Shown here one piece after another: positions 17,134 to 25,550 of a stretch of 64,000 nt of DNA. Location: the NCBI GenBank assembly GCA_963695505.1, contig CAVOGX010000011.1, forward strand, positions 248,001 through 312,000, in the 5' to 3' direction. Position 1 is the first letter of the stretch, and each line of letters begins with the position of its first letter. The translations under genes were made by a program, and so were the position numbers. The notes below the pieces were generated by a model, which saw nothing but the letters and a program-made list of their open reading frames with translations, was not told the origin of the DNA and made no database searches. The stretch is from JACSRF01 sp963695505 (GTDB taxonomy: Bacteria; Chloroflexota; Anaerolineae; Promineifilales; Promineifilaceae).

Positions 17134-18134
17134 CTACCCGGCCAACGGCCTCGCCAACCGGCAGGATTACGACCCGCTGGGCCGCATCACCCAGGTAACC
17201 GTCAACGACGGTGCGGCCGATGTTGTGAACTACGGTTACGGCTATGACAACGTGGGCAACCGTACCTACATGCAGCGCAGCCACCAACCCAACCAACCGG
17301 CCGACGTCTACAAATACGACGGCCTCTATCAGTTAGTCAACGTCTGGTACGGCGCTGATGCCACGACGCCGGGGGCCATCACCAGCTACGCCTCCACCCA
17401 GGGTTACGACCTCGACGACCTGGGCAACCGCCTGGCGGTCACTGAGGACAGTGTGATGGAAAACTACGGCCCCAATGATGGGACGCAGTTGACCAATGTC
17501 ATGAACCGCTACGAATCCGTAGAAGGGGCCGCGTTGGGCTATGACGTGCGCGGCAATACGTTGACTGACGGCAACAGCGTCTACACCTACGACATCCTCA
17601 ACCGGCAGACCAGCGTGACCAATGGCAGTGGCACAACCGAATACATCTACGATGCCCGCGGCCGGCGCGTGGCCAAAGTCAATGGCGGTGTCACCACCCA
17701 CTTCATCTACGACACCCAATACCGGGTTATTGAAGAACGCGATAACAGCGAAACGCTGCTTGTCAGTTACACTTACGGCCAGGGGATGGATGAACCCCTG
17801 ACAATGGAGCGCGGCAGCCAGACCTACTACTACCACCGCGATGCCCTGGGCAGCGTGACGGAGGTCAGTGACAGTGCGGGCGCGATTGTGGAGCGGTACG
17901 AGTATGACGTGCATGGGGAGGTCACTATCTATGATGGCCAGGATAACATCCTCACAGCTTCAGGAATTGACAACCCATACTTATTTACGGGGCGCAGATT
18001 CGATCCTGAAAGTGGGAATTACTACTATCGGGCCAGAGTGTACAGCCCCAGCTTGGGTCGTTTCCTGAGCATGGACCCATTAGGCTTTGCAGCCGGGGAC
18101 TATAATCTTTACCGTTATGTTTTCAACAGCCCGA
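17113..18134 (+). pseudogene. RHS repeat protein core, truncated at both ends
   Basis: About 340 codons of an RHS/YD-repeat toxin shell: RQDYDPLGRITQVTVNDG, YGYGYDNVGNRTYM, YEYDVHGEVTIYDG, then the conserved core end YLFTGRRFDPESGNYYYRAR, LGRFLSMDPLGFAAGDYNLY and RYVFNSP. The 5' end is missing (junction about 17113-17133 with the beta-helix fragment). The 3' end is interrupted after NSP by the serine-recombinase element; the reading frame resumes as TNLTDPSGE at 20934. RHS shells encase a C-terminal toxin. Without a start or secretion signal this copy is presumably silent. Confidence 0.8.
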
Positions 18135-18154
18135 TGACGCACACATAATACACC

Positions 18155-20452
18155 TCATTTCGGTAGGGAATCAGCGGGTTGTGCTGAATCCGTGATATTT
18201 TCTTGCACATACCAACGATACTGACCGCCGTGCTCCAGGCGCCAGGTGAGAAAACGGCCGTTCCTGACCCCCTCCGGCAGTTCCCCCGCCGCCAACTGCC
18301 AGTGAGCCGCCGCCTGCGCCAGCGGTACCAACGCCGGCCAACTGTGAGCCGGCAGGTCACGCGGCGCACATCCGCGCAATCGGTAAACCAGCGCTTCATC
18401 CAGCGGGATGTAGACCGGCGCGCCAGGCTGCGCTTGCCGCCCCGGCAGCAGCCCGCGCCGGAACCAGTCCAGCAACACCGAGATGGAAACACCCAACCGT
18501 GTGGCCGCTGCTTGCGCCGGGACAAAGCCATCTGCCGTGGGATTGACGGCAATGCCATGCTTGTAGCGCAAATGCTGCACCCGCGCCTTGTCCCAATAGG
18601 CTACCGATTGCCCCGGCACATACGCCGGGTCATCCTTTACATGCCAACTGCTGACCATGCCCTCCTGGTTGAGCCCGGCGGCAATCGCCGCATCGTGATG
18701 CCCGGCGACCGCCAGGTCGCGCACGCGCTGCAACAACTGCGGGTTGGAGGGATGACCGGGCTGTGGACGTACAGCCGTCAGGCGCGTCACCGCTCCCGTC
18801 TGCCAGCGCACGGCGAGATGGGTGACGCCGGCTTCCTGCGTGCTGTCCAGGGTCACATCGGCGATTAGCGTGCGCAGCAGCCGTTTGCGGTCAGCCAGCG
18901 TCGTCGTCTGCGCCGCCCACAAGGCGGGCAAATCGGCGGCCATTTGCTGCACCAGCGCCACCTCTTCGGCGGAAACGGCGTGCAGATGCGCCGCCTGCAC
19001 CTGTTCCCACTCTTGTTCCAACTGCGCCTGGGCTTGCAAGGCCGCCTCCCAGGCCCGTTCCAACGCCGCCGCCACCAGGCGCAGCTGCGGGTCTACCTGC
19101 TCATAGCGCGTTTGGGCCAACGTTACTTCGTACTGCGCCCGCGCCAATTGCTGTCCCCACTGCTGGCGCAAGGCCGCCTGCTGCGTCGTCATCTCGGCCA
19201 CGGCGGCGACAGCCGCGGCCACCGCTGCTGGCTGCGCCGCTTCCAGAAAGGCGGCCACCACCGCCTGGTCCACGTGGGCATAGGGGAAGAACTGGCAGCG
19301 CGGCGCGTTGAACTGGCGCTTCGTCGCCTCGCAGACGTAGGCCGGTTTGTCCCGGTAGCGCACGCGCATGGGCCGCCCGCAGCGGGCGCAGATGACCATC
19401 CCGACCAGCAGCGCCCGCCCCTTACCGGCCGCTCCCTTGGCGGAAAAAGGTTGGTTGCGCGCGCCGTGATTGGCCTGCGGGTGGGCCGGGTCGGCAAAGG
19501 GCGTGGCCTGCCAGTTGTGCGCTAATCGTTCCTGGTTGTCCATGTAGTCCTCCCAGCTAATATAGCCGGGAAAGGCATCGGCTCGCAAGACCTGCCATTC
19601 CTCCGGGGGCAGCCGCCCGCCGTAGCGCGCGCCTGGCGCGCCCGGCAGTCCATCCCGCTGCCGCTGCCCGTAGGCGTAGACGCCGGCGTAGGCGGGCAGC
19701 TTGAGAATCTGATACACCTGGCTGTAACTCGGTCTGCCCCAGACGATAATCGCCTGTCCGAGGGCGTTGCGGCTCTGGCGCGGCAGGCGCAGTCCCGTCG
19801 CTTGCAGATGGCAGAGCACGGCATGGGCGCTGCCCAGGCGGCGAAAGAGGGTGAACACCTGTGCGATGCTGGTTTGCACCTGTTCGTCGGGGGTGAAGAT
19901 GACCTGGCCGTTGGGCAGCCGTTCGTAGCCGATGGGCAGGCGCAGCGCCAGTTCGCCCCGTTTGGCTTTGTTCAGCCGCGCCGCCTGCATTTGCTGGCGC
20001 ATGATGTGCCACTGCGCTTCGGAAAAGGCGCCTTTGACGCCTAGCAGCAGGCGGTCGTCGTAGGCGCGGGGGTCGTAGACGCCGCCGCTGTCGCTGACCA
20101 GGACGTGGTTGATGGCCGCCAGGTCGAGCAGTTGGTACCAGTCGGCGCAGTTGCGCGCCAGGCGGGAGACGTCGGTGACCAGCAGCATACCCACTTTGCC
20201 GGTGCCGACGTCGGTGAAGAGGCGTTGGAAGCCGGTGCGTTGGCTGCTGCTGACGCCTGATTTGCCCAGGTCTTCGTCTATGACGACGATGCGTTCCTCG
20301 GGCCAGCCCCAACTGCGGGCGCGGGCGGCGAGCTGATATTGCAGGTCTTGAGATTCGACGTGTTCGGCCACCTGGCGCAGGGTGGATTGGCGGATGTAGA
20401 CGTAGGCCCAGCGCTGGCGATGCCGTTCATGGATTTTGGGATGATTGCTCAT
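18155..20452 (-). CDS. Large serine recombinase
   Basis: The 765-residue protein starts with a resolvase domain: YVYIRQSTLRQV with nucleophile Ser23, LGKSGVSS, and LLVTDVSRLARN. A recombinase domain follows (RLPIGYERLPNGQ onward), then a zinc ribbon with MVICARCGRPMRV and paired cysteines near 355-390, a coiled-coil Gln/Ala-rich segment about 410-490, and a C-terminal helix-turn-helix-like region (PAQAAATRLGVSISVLLDWF). It catalyses strand exchange for integration and excision of its element. The ATG overlaps the stop of the upstream DUF5372-like frame (ATGA). Intact, so the element may still be active. Confidence 0.9.
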   Translation of the reverse strand: MSNHPKIHERHRQRWAYVYIRQSTLRQVAEHVESQDLQYQLAARARSWGWPEERIVVIDEDLGKSGVSSSQRTGFQRLFTDVGTGKVGMLLVTDVSRLARNCADWYQLLDLAAINHVLVSDSGGVYDPRAYDDRLLLGVKGAFSEAQWHIMRQQMQAARLNKAKRGELALRLPIGYERLPNGQVIFTPDEQVQTSIAQVFTLFRRLGSAHAVLCHLQATGLRLPRQSRNALGQAIIVWGRPSYSQVYQILKLPAYAGVYAYGQRQRDGLPGAPGARYGGRLPPEEWQVLRADAFPGYISWEDYMDNQERLAHNWQATPFADPAHPQANHGARNQPFSAKGAAGKGRALLVGMVICARCGRPMRVRYRDKPAYVCEATKRQFNAPRCQFFPYAHVDQAVVAAFLEAAQPAAVAAAVAAVAEMTTQQAALRQQWGQQLARAQYEVTLAQTRYEQVDPQLRLVAAALERAWEAALQAQAQLEQEWEQVQAAHLHAVSAEEVALVQQMAADLPALWAAQTTTLADRKRLLRTLIADVTLDSTQEAGVTHLAVRWQTGAVTRLTAVRPQPGHPSNPQLLQRVRDLAVAGHHDAAIAAGLNQEGMVSSWHVKDDPAYVPGQSVAYWDKARVQHLRYKHGIAVNPTADGFVPAQAAATRLGVSISVLLDWFRRGLLPGRQAQPGAPVYIPLDEALVYRLRGCAPRDLPAHSWPALVPLAQAAAHWQLAAGELPEGVRNGRFLTWRLEHGGQYRWYVQENITDSAQPADSLPK
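18161..18190. repeat. Subterminal inverted repeat of the recombinase element, left
   Basis: This 30-mer matches the reverse complement of 20874-20903 at 20 of 30 positions, sharing a GGTTGTG core flanked by short palindromic arms. It overlaps the 3' end of the recombinase gene. A candidate recombinase-binding site. Confidence 0.45.
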
Positions 20453-20609
20453 CGGTCACCTCCGCGGCTTGTGGGTTCTCCCTCTGGTTTGTCTGGGCTG
20501 TCAGGTATTGGGTAAGCAGGGCGGCCAGCAGGCGGGTCAATTCCTGCTGGCGGGCCGGGGGCAGGCTCTCCCAGGCGGCTGGCCTGGGGGATGATGGGGG
20601 CAGGGTCAT
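20427..20609 (-). CDS. Small recombinase-associated protein (60 residues)
   Basis: The ATG at 20609 has a very strong ribosome site (CCGGAGGAGACCC). The protein MTLPPSSPRPAAWESLPPAR then QQELTRLLAALLTQYL resembles the short accessory proteins encoded just before serine recombinases of this element type (LP..rqqel..LLA.LL pattern). It overlaps the recombinase start by 26 bp and the tail of the DUF5372-like frame in another phase. The role is unknown; it may regulate or assist recombination. Confidence 0.6.
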   Translation of the reverse strand: MTLPPSSPRPAAWESLPPARQQELTRLLAALLTQYLTAQTNQRENPQAAEVTDEQSSQNP

Positions 20610-20883
20610 GGGTCTCCTCCGGAGCAGGGGTTTGCATGGTTTGTACCAGTTTAGCCAATGCCAGGAGGGTGTGGAGGGTGACGGGGGGAACGGCCGTAAC
20701 CGTTGGCGGTGGACTTTCTATGGCCTCTTGCACCGGGATGGCCCAGGTCTGAGGAATGCTGACGGTGCCTGTTTGGGGGTGGCTGATGATGTAGCGGGCG
20801 GGTTGGCGGGGAGTGGCTTTGAGACTGCGTTTGAGAACGGCCGTTTGCCCAGCCAGGGGGTGATTTGGATGTATAATCCACAC
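20449..20883 (-). CDS. DUF5372-like protein of the recombinase element
   Basis: The conserved part reads VVWIIHPNHPLAGQTAVLKR, ARYIISHPQTGTVSIPQTWA, matching the HPxHPLxGQ ... G...IP..WT pattern of DUF5372 proteins found beside recombinases. The likely start is the GTG at 20883; the frame is open further upstream into the target gene, so the true start is uncertain. The C-terminal half is proline-rich and overlaps the 60-residue gene in another phase. Function unknown. Confidence 0.5.
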   Translation of the reverse strand: MWIIHPNHPLAGQTAVLKRSLKATPRQPARYIISHPQTGTVSIPQTWAIPVQEAIESPPPTVTAVPPVTLHTLLALAKLVQTMQTPAPEETHDPAPIIPQASRLGEPAPGPPAGIDPPAGRPAYPIPDSPDKPEGEPTSRGGDR

Positions 20884-20903
20884 AACCTGTGGATCTTCTA
20901 TCG
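20874..20903. repeat. Subterminal inverted repeat of the recombinase element, right
   Basis: Contains the palindrome ATCCACACAACCTGTGGAT (20876-20894). Pairs in inverted orientation with 18161-18190. Lies 31 bp from the right junction and at the start of the DUF5372-like gene, so binding there could also regulate transcription. Confidence 0.45.
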
Positions 20904-20933
20904 GTATAGGGGTTTTATTTAGATGTTGTCCCC

Positions 20934-21650
20934 ACAAACCTGACCGATCCCAGCGGTGAAGTAGCAATTGCGCTTATCATTGGTGGCATACTTATTGTTA
21001 CAAAGATCATTGATTATGGATGGACAGCTTGGGACATAGCACAATCGGTCCGGATATTAGAAGATGAATGTTCTCCTGCTGAAGAAAAACTTTTAGCAAT
21101 ACTCAATATCACTCTATCAGTTATCTTTGAAGCAGGCGAATTTGTTGACGATGTTTTGCCCATTGGCGTACCTGCAGACGATATCGGCCGCAGAGCCGTT
21201 GTCAAAGCAGCCCGCGAAAGCTTGCAAGAGGGAGGATTGGAAGGGTTCGAGCGAGCAATACGCGAGTCTGTGGGTGACGAGGTTGCTGAGAAAATCTTTC
21301 GGGAAATGGATATCCAAGATGATTTGCCAATTGGATGGACTGGTGACATTGGAGAAGCGGCTCTAAAACAACTAGGAGGGCAATCGCAAGTCGGCATGAA
21401 TACAACTATGGGCCGTAGAGTTATAGATCAACTTGTAGGCGGAGTTGCTCACGAATCTAAAGTCGGCTATACATCTCTAACAAAGGATATTCGGCGGCAA
21501 ATAGCAAAGGATGCAGAACTCTTGGCAACGAATCAGGTCGATGATGTTGTTTGGCACTTTTTCGATAGCCCCGTTACAGGTAAGGGAGGACCAAGCGGCC
21601 CCTTGAGACGAGCACTTACAGAGGCGGGCATAAAAATCATTGGCCCTTAG
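20934..21650 (+). CDS. RHS C-terminal tip 1: linker plus putative PD-(D/E)XK nuclease toxin
   Basis: This continues the RHS gene cut at 18134: TNLTDPSGEVAIALIIGGIL gives the core end and a hydrophobic helix, then a linker GLEGFERAIRESVGDEVAEK shared with tip 2. The last 100 residues differ from tip 2 and contain RRVIDQLVGGVAHESKVGY, with the spaced Asp and Glu-x-Lys of restriction-endonuclease-like toxins (Tox-REase type), then DDVVWHFFDSPVTGKGGPSG. As a gene it is an orphan: the shell and start are separated by the recombinase element. Removing the element makes one continuous frame. The next gene is a candidate immunity protein. Confidence 0.7.
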   Translation, partial: TNLTDPSGEVAIALIIGGILIVTKIIDYGWTAWDIAQSVRILEDECSPAEEKLLAILNITLSVIFEAGEFVDDVLPIGVPADDIGRRAVVKAARESLQEGGLEGFERAIRESVGDEVAEKIFREMDIQDDLPIGWTGDIGEAALKQLGGQSQVGMNTTMGRRVIDQLVGGVAHESKVGYTSLTKDIRRQIAKDAELLATNQVDDVVWHFFDSPVTGKGGPSGPLRRALTEAGIKIIGP

Positions 21651-21666
21651 AATGAGGCAATAGCAC

Positions 21667-22248
21667 ATGGAATATGAAGTTATTCAACCACCTTTCACAT
21701 TGAAGTTTCGAATCATGAGCAAAGTAGAGGCCAATAGATATTTTAACTGGTTTATGACCCAAATTCCTATAAGGGTTGCTGTGCTTGAACAAGCAGTCCA
21801 GTCAGCAACTTCTTTTGAGAGTTGGCGGGCTGACTATACTCTGGAATCCCTTGAAAAGTTGGGACTGTGGTTTTACAAAAATCTTGAGACTCGTAAAAGG
21901 AGTTCGGAAGAGAAAGAAGAGATTTATAGTAAAGCTCCAGATTGGTTCAGAAACGTAGATGTGGAAGATTGGGAATTAACTAACCGTTCTTTTTCTTTGG
22001 CAATCGATATCGGAATGTATCTAAGTCAGGTATTTGCAAAAAATATTCCTGATCTAAAATGGGTGTTGGTTAAAAAACCCAAAAACGACATCAATTATCA
22101 CCAACCTGTCCTGAAGGGAACTGGAAAACTTGCATTTAATCCAGTACAGGTCATGGTCACATTGGCTTATGGATTTGCAAGACGGAATAAGTCACCAGAG
22201 CGTTTGAAAGAAATTTATGACATCTGGGCAAACCTTCTCATGCAATAG
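21667..22248 (+). CDS. Putative immunity protein for RHS tip 1
   Basis: A 193-residue soluble, charged protein starting 16 bp after the toxin stop. It contains FKFRIMSKVEAN-like N-terminus (LKFRIMSKVEANRYFNWFM), a Trp-rich middle (FESWRADYTLESLEKLGLWF) and no signal peptide or enzyme motif. It is markedly more AT-rich than neighbouring chromosomal genes and contains no ACGGCCGT motif. Small acidic proteins directly downstream of RHS toxin tips are typically cognate immunity factors; that is the only basis for the call. No named Pfam family recognised. Confidence 0.55.
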   Translation: MEYEVIQPPFTLKFRIMSKVEANRYFNWFMTQIPIRVAVLEQAVQSATSFESWRADYTLESLEKLGLWFYKNLETRKRSSEEKEEIYSKAPDWFRNVDVEDWELTNRSFSLAIDIGMYLSQVFAKNIPDLKWVLVKKPKNDINYHQPVLKGTGKLAFNPVQVMVTLAYGFARRNKSPERLKEIYDIWANLLMQ

Positions 22249-22351
22249 TACATTGAGCGAGGGGCATTTTCGATAAAGTGGACAGATCATCATATTAATT
22301 TCTGCACGTTTACAATTGCATATAACCATGTAAAACAATAGCAAAGCATTC

Positions 22352-23350
22352 TTGGTCACCTACACCTACGGCCGTAGCATGGACGAACCGCTCACGATGG
22401 AGCGCGGCGGCCAGACCTACTACTACCACCGCGATGCCCTGGGCAGCGTAACCGAAGTCAGTGACGCCACTGGCGCGATTGTCGAGCGGTACGAGTACGA
22501 TGTGTATGGGGAAGTCTCAATCTTCGATGGCAGCGACAATTCCCTAACCACTTCAGCGATTGGCAACCCGTACCTGTTCACCGGTCGCAGATTTGACCCT
22601 GAAAGTGGGAATTATTACTACCGGGCCAGAGTGTATAGTCCCACCTTGGGTCGCTTTTTGAGCATGGATCCATTGGGCTTTGCGGCCGGAGACTATAACC
22701 TCTACCGATATGTTTTCAATAGTCCTACCAACCTGACTGATCCCACTGGCGAAATAGCAGTTACGCTTATTATCGGTGGCGTTCTTATCACTTTGAAGGT
22801 CATTGATTACGTGTGGACTCTATGGGACACGTGGCAATCATACCGGGTATTGGAAGATGACTGCGCTTCAGATATAGATAAACTGCTGGCTGGCCTAAAT
22901 ATTGGGATGGCTGTCGTCTTTGAGGGTTTGGAACCGGATGAATTGTTACCAACCGGTTTACCTTTGGACGATGTTGCCCGTAAGGCGCTTCTTCGTGGTA
23001 TGCGAGAAGCTGTGGAAGACGGCGGTTTAGAGGGTCTCGAGCATTTCTTGCGCCGTGAGTTAGGTGATGATGTTGCCGATCAAATCCTTGACCAAATAGG
23101 GCTTGACGATTTAGTTCGCTTCACGGGACAACGACATCATGTACTATCAAATAAAATCATGCGTGCTTTGGATGATCATAAAGCTTTGCGGGGAATTTTC
23201 GACCGTGAAGACATAATTGTACAAGCTCTTGACGAAGCAGGTCACAGAGGATACCAGGGATGGCATCGTGCTTATGATAGAGAGGTGGTTCAATGGTTAG
23301 AAAGTCACCCGCAAGCCACACGTAAGCAGTTCCTCGAATTTCTAACTTGA
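22352..23350 (+). pseudogene. Orphan RHS cassette 2: core end plus HNH-like nuclease toxin, tail split by an IS
   Basis: The frame enters abruptly at VTYTYGRSMDEPLTMERGGQ and repeats the last 125 codons of the RHS core at high nucleotide identity to 17764-18133, then the same linker as tip 1 and a different toxin: FTGQRHHVLSNKIMRALDDH, EAGHRGYQGWHRAYDREVVQ. The His-His and H...WH pattern suggests an HNH/Endo VII-type nuclease. There is no start codon with ribosome site, so it is a displaced tip that needs recombination with an intact RHS gene. The IS at 23345 replaced its natural end, now at 24899-24955. Confidence 0.7.
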
Positions 23351-24893
23351 GTTTTGCGATGGGTACGAAAAGATAGGCTAAAAAAGCATACAATGGTCAT
23401 ATTCCTGATAAAAAGGAGTGACCCATGCGCTTACCTATCGTTCAGTTTCCCAATATCGTTGTTAACAACCTGTCCCATTTTGCTCCGGTATTCACAACCG
23501 AGGAGCAAAAGAAACATTTTTGTGAATACGTTACTGGGTTGATAGTGGGTGACAAAGCAACTATCACCGCCATCAACGCCTTGTTCCTTAACAAAAACGA
23601 CCAGAGTTCGTTAAACAAGTTCATCACCCAGGCCAGTTGGGATGAGGATCGATTGAATCGCCTACGGGTAGAGCTGGAATTGAGCCGCCTGCTACCGCCG
23701 CCCCATCAGTGAAGAGGCGGGACGCTTGATACTGGATGATACCCTGGCTCATCATACCCGTTGTTCGATGGATGCCCTGGCTTATTTGCTTGACCATAGC
23801 ATCGGTCGCAACGTCTGGGCCCATGATGTCGTGACCAGCTACTATGTCAATCGGCAGTGACCAGTTCCCCGTCGATTTGCGCTTGTATCTCCAGTTCAAC
23901 CAGAAGTACGAAAAGAAGCTGCGGCAAAAAGTGGCTCAAACTTGGGTAGCGCAGCCCATCGCTGGCCAACAATCGACAGTATCTGGCCACCTTGATCAGC
24001 CAACACTATCGTCAGAAAACCTATCGTTCCAAGACGACTTTGGGTGCAGAATTGGTACGGGAAGCGATTGCCTGGGGCATTCCCTTCTCTGTCGTTCTCT
24101 TTGACAGCTGGTTCCTGCGTTGGCCACTGGTGAACGCCATTCAAGCCGCGGGGAAAGATTGGGTTGGCGGCTGTCCCAAAGACCGACTCGTCCTGGTCAA
24201 AGGGAAGTGGGTGCAACTGCAAGACCTTCATCCAAACGATACCGGCTGAAGCCTATCGCCCGTATCGAATCGGCTCCCATCTCTTCTGGGCTTTTACCAA
24301 AGTCTTGCCCATGAAGAATCTGCAACGACAGCGGGTGCGCCTGGTTGCTTCTTATGAAGACCAGGTGAACCTCACCAAAACACCCGATTTCTACGCCACC
24401 AATCGCAAGGATTGGGAAGCAAAACGTATCCTGACCACTTATCTCGACCGCTGGCCCACCGAAACCTTCAACGAAGATGTCAAGGGGAACCTGGGCTTTG
24501 AAGATTATCAGCTACGGCGATGGCGGGCTATCAAACGACATTGGTACCTTTCGTTCGTAGCGTATTCTCTTCTCAGTGACCAAGGACCACCAGGACGTTC
24601 CCGTTGGGCGGTGCGCGGTCAGTTCCAATCAACTGGTCAACGGTGTCGTGCGGTCGCCGATGAATTGTTGGGCCATCTGGTTCATTGGATTATCCGGCAA
24701 TTCGAGGAGGGGTCTAACCCGGATTATATCCTGCAACAATTGCTGGCTTGATGACGTCTAGCCAGACCAATTGGTATGATAGCCGGGCAAGTCTGTCATA
24801 TAGCTCGCAGACTTGGCTGGCTTGTTGTGTTGTCTCTGTTCGTTTTTTAATGTGCATCGGGCTTTTTTGCCCGTTTTATCGCAAAACTCAAGT
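23345..24893 (+). mobile_element. IS element with 16-bp inverted repeats and 5-bp target duplication
   Basis: Perfect terminal inverted repeats ACTTGAGTTTTGCGAT (23345-23360) and its complement (24878-24893), flanked by direct repeats TTCTA (23340-23344 and 24894-24898). Total 1,549 bp. Inside is one DDE transposase gene broken by frameshifts. Deleting the IS and one TTCTA restores the toxin frame F-L-I-E-I-Y-N-R-P, proving the insertion point. Confidence 0.85.
23425..24751 (+). pseudogene. IS701/IS4-like DDE transposase, frameshifted
   Basis: The start MRLPIVQFPNIVVNNLSHFA has AAAAAGGAGTG upstream. Pieces of one transposase follow in different frames: AGRLILDDTLAHHTRCSMDA (first Asp region), YYVNRQ then DQFPVDLRLYLQFNQKYEKK, EAIAWGIPFSVVLFDSWFLR (second Asp), and the C-terminal TTYLDRWPTETFNEDVKGNL with the Glu. 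At least four frame changes (near 23705, 23855, 23980 and 24230) make it inactive. The family is called from the D-D-E spacing and the N-terminal segment, not from a search. Confidence 0.75.
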
Positions 24894-24955
24894 TTCTAAT
24901 TGAGATTTATAATAGGCCCGAGATGAAAAAAATATTCCCGGATGCTGTGGATTAG
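24894..24955 (+). pseudogene. Displaced C-terminus of the cassette 2 toxin
   Basis: After the target duplication TTCTA, 19 codons read IEIYNRPEMKKIFPDAVD and end at TAG 24953. Joined to GAA TTT CTA of 23336-23344 they complete the toxin. Immunity gene starts 29 bp later, as expected for an intact toxin/immunity pair before the IS came in. Confidence 0.75.
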
Positions 24956-24984
24956 CTGAAAAAATTCTTTGGAGGCTAAGGAAT

Positions 24985-25464
24985 ATGATGAAAGCGAGAG
25001 TTCAGGTATTGGGAGCATATAAAGTCGAGTTAACTGATCAGCTTTTCAAAAAAGCCTTGAAACTAAAGTTTGGCGAATTTGGACGTGAATATCTAAATAA
25101 CATTACAGGGGAAAGAAGAAGTTTTGTGGAAAGTGCAGAAAAACAGGTAAGTGCGGAACTTTCGTCTATTGTTCTGTTGGAGGTTCTGGTTGAAAATGCC
25201 GATAAGCAATTTGATGTAGGAGATTTTAGACAGCCCGACTCTGATCAAATAGCCTATGATGAGGCATTCCTTTCAGTAGAGGGAACCACGTTATTATCAC
25301 GATTTGAACCCCCACAGGGGGACAGCTTCCGTGTCGCTTTCTTCCTGCATTTTTTTGATACTCAGAAACCTCTGTTGACTAGCTATGGGGAAGCATTTAT
25401 ACCGGACATTCAAAAAATGCCTAATCGTCTCAGAACACTAATGCCATATGAACCGGTAGATTGA
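24985..25464 (+). CDS. Putative immunity protein for RHS tip 2
   Basis: A 159-residue soluble protein with GGAGG and AAGGA ahead of the ATG. Sequence MMKARVQVLGAYKVELTDQL, then EVLVENADKQFDVGDFRQPD and PMPNRLRTLMPYEPVD-like end (KMPNRLRTLMPYEPVD). No signal, helix bundle or catalytic motif is recognised. It follows the reconstructed end of toxin 2 by 29 bp and precedes the next orphan RHS cassette, the standard position of an immunity gene. AT-rich and free of the ACGGCCGT motif, like the other candidate immunity gene. Confidence 0.5.
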   Translation: MMKARVQVLGAYKVELTDQLFKKALKLKFGEFGREYLNNITGERRSFVESAEKQVSAELSSIVLLEVLVENADKQFDVGDFRQPDSDQIAYDEAFLSVEGTTLLSRFEPPQGDSFRVAFFLHFFDTQKPLLTSYGEAFIPDIQKMPNRLRTLMPYEPVD

Positions 25465-25550
25465 TAGAAAGATTCCGAAATCAACTTTAAACGGAATCGA
25501 GAACCTTTACAACAGAACAAGCAAATCACTGTCAGAAATGCCATTAATCC

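Larger units (their letters stand above)
18135..20933 (-). mobile_element. 2.8-kb serine-recombinase element inserted in the RHS gene
   Basis: Left flank ends AACAGCCCGA (to 18134) and right flank resumes ACAAACCTGACC (from 20934); joined, they give the uninterrupted RHS reading N-S-P-T-N-L-T-D-P seen in the copy at 22720. The element holds three minus-strand genes: a DUF5372-like protein, a 60-residue protein and a large serine recombinase. Imperfect inverted repeats lie 26-31 bp inside each end. No target duplication is visible beyond a single shared A, as expected for serine-recombinase integration. Confidence 0.8.

Noticed and set aside
22352..22354. TTG as a real start for RHS cassette 2
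   Set aside because: No ribosome site, and the frame begins in the middle of the RHS core repeated from 17764; it is a displaced tip.
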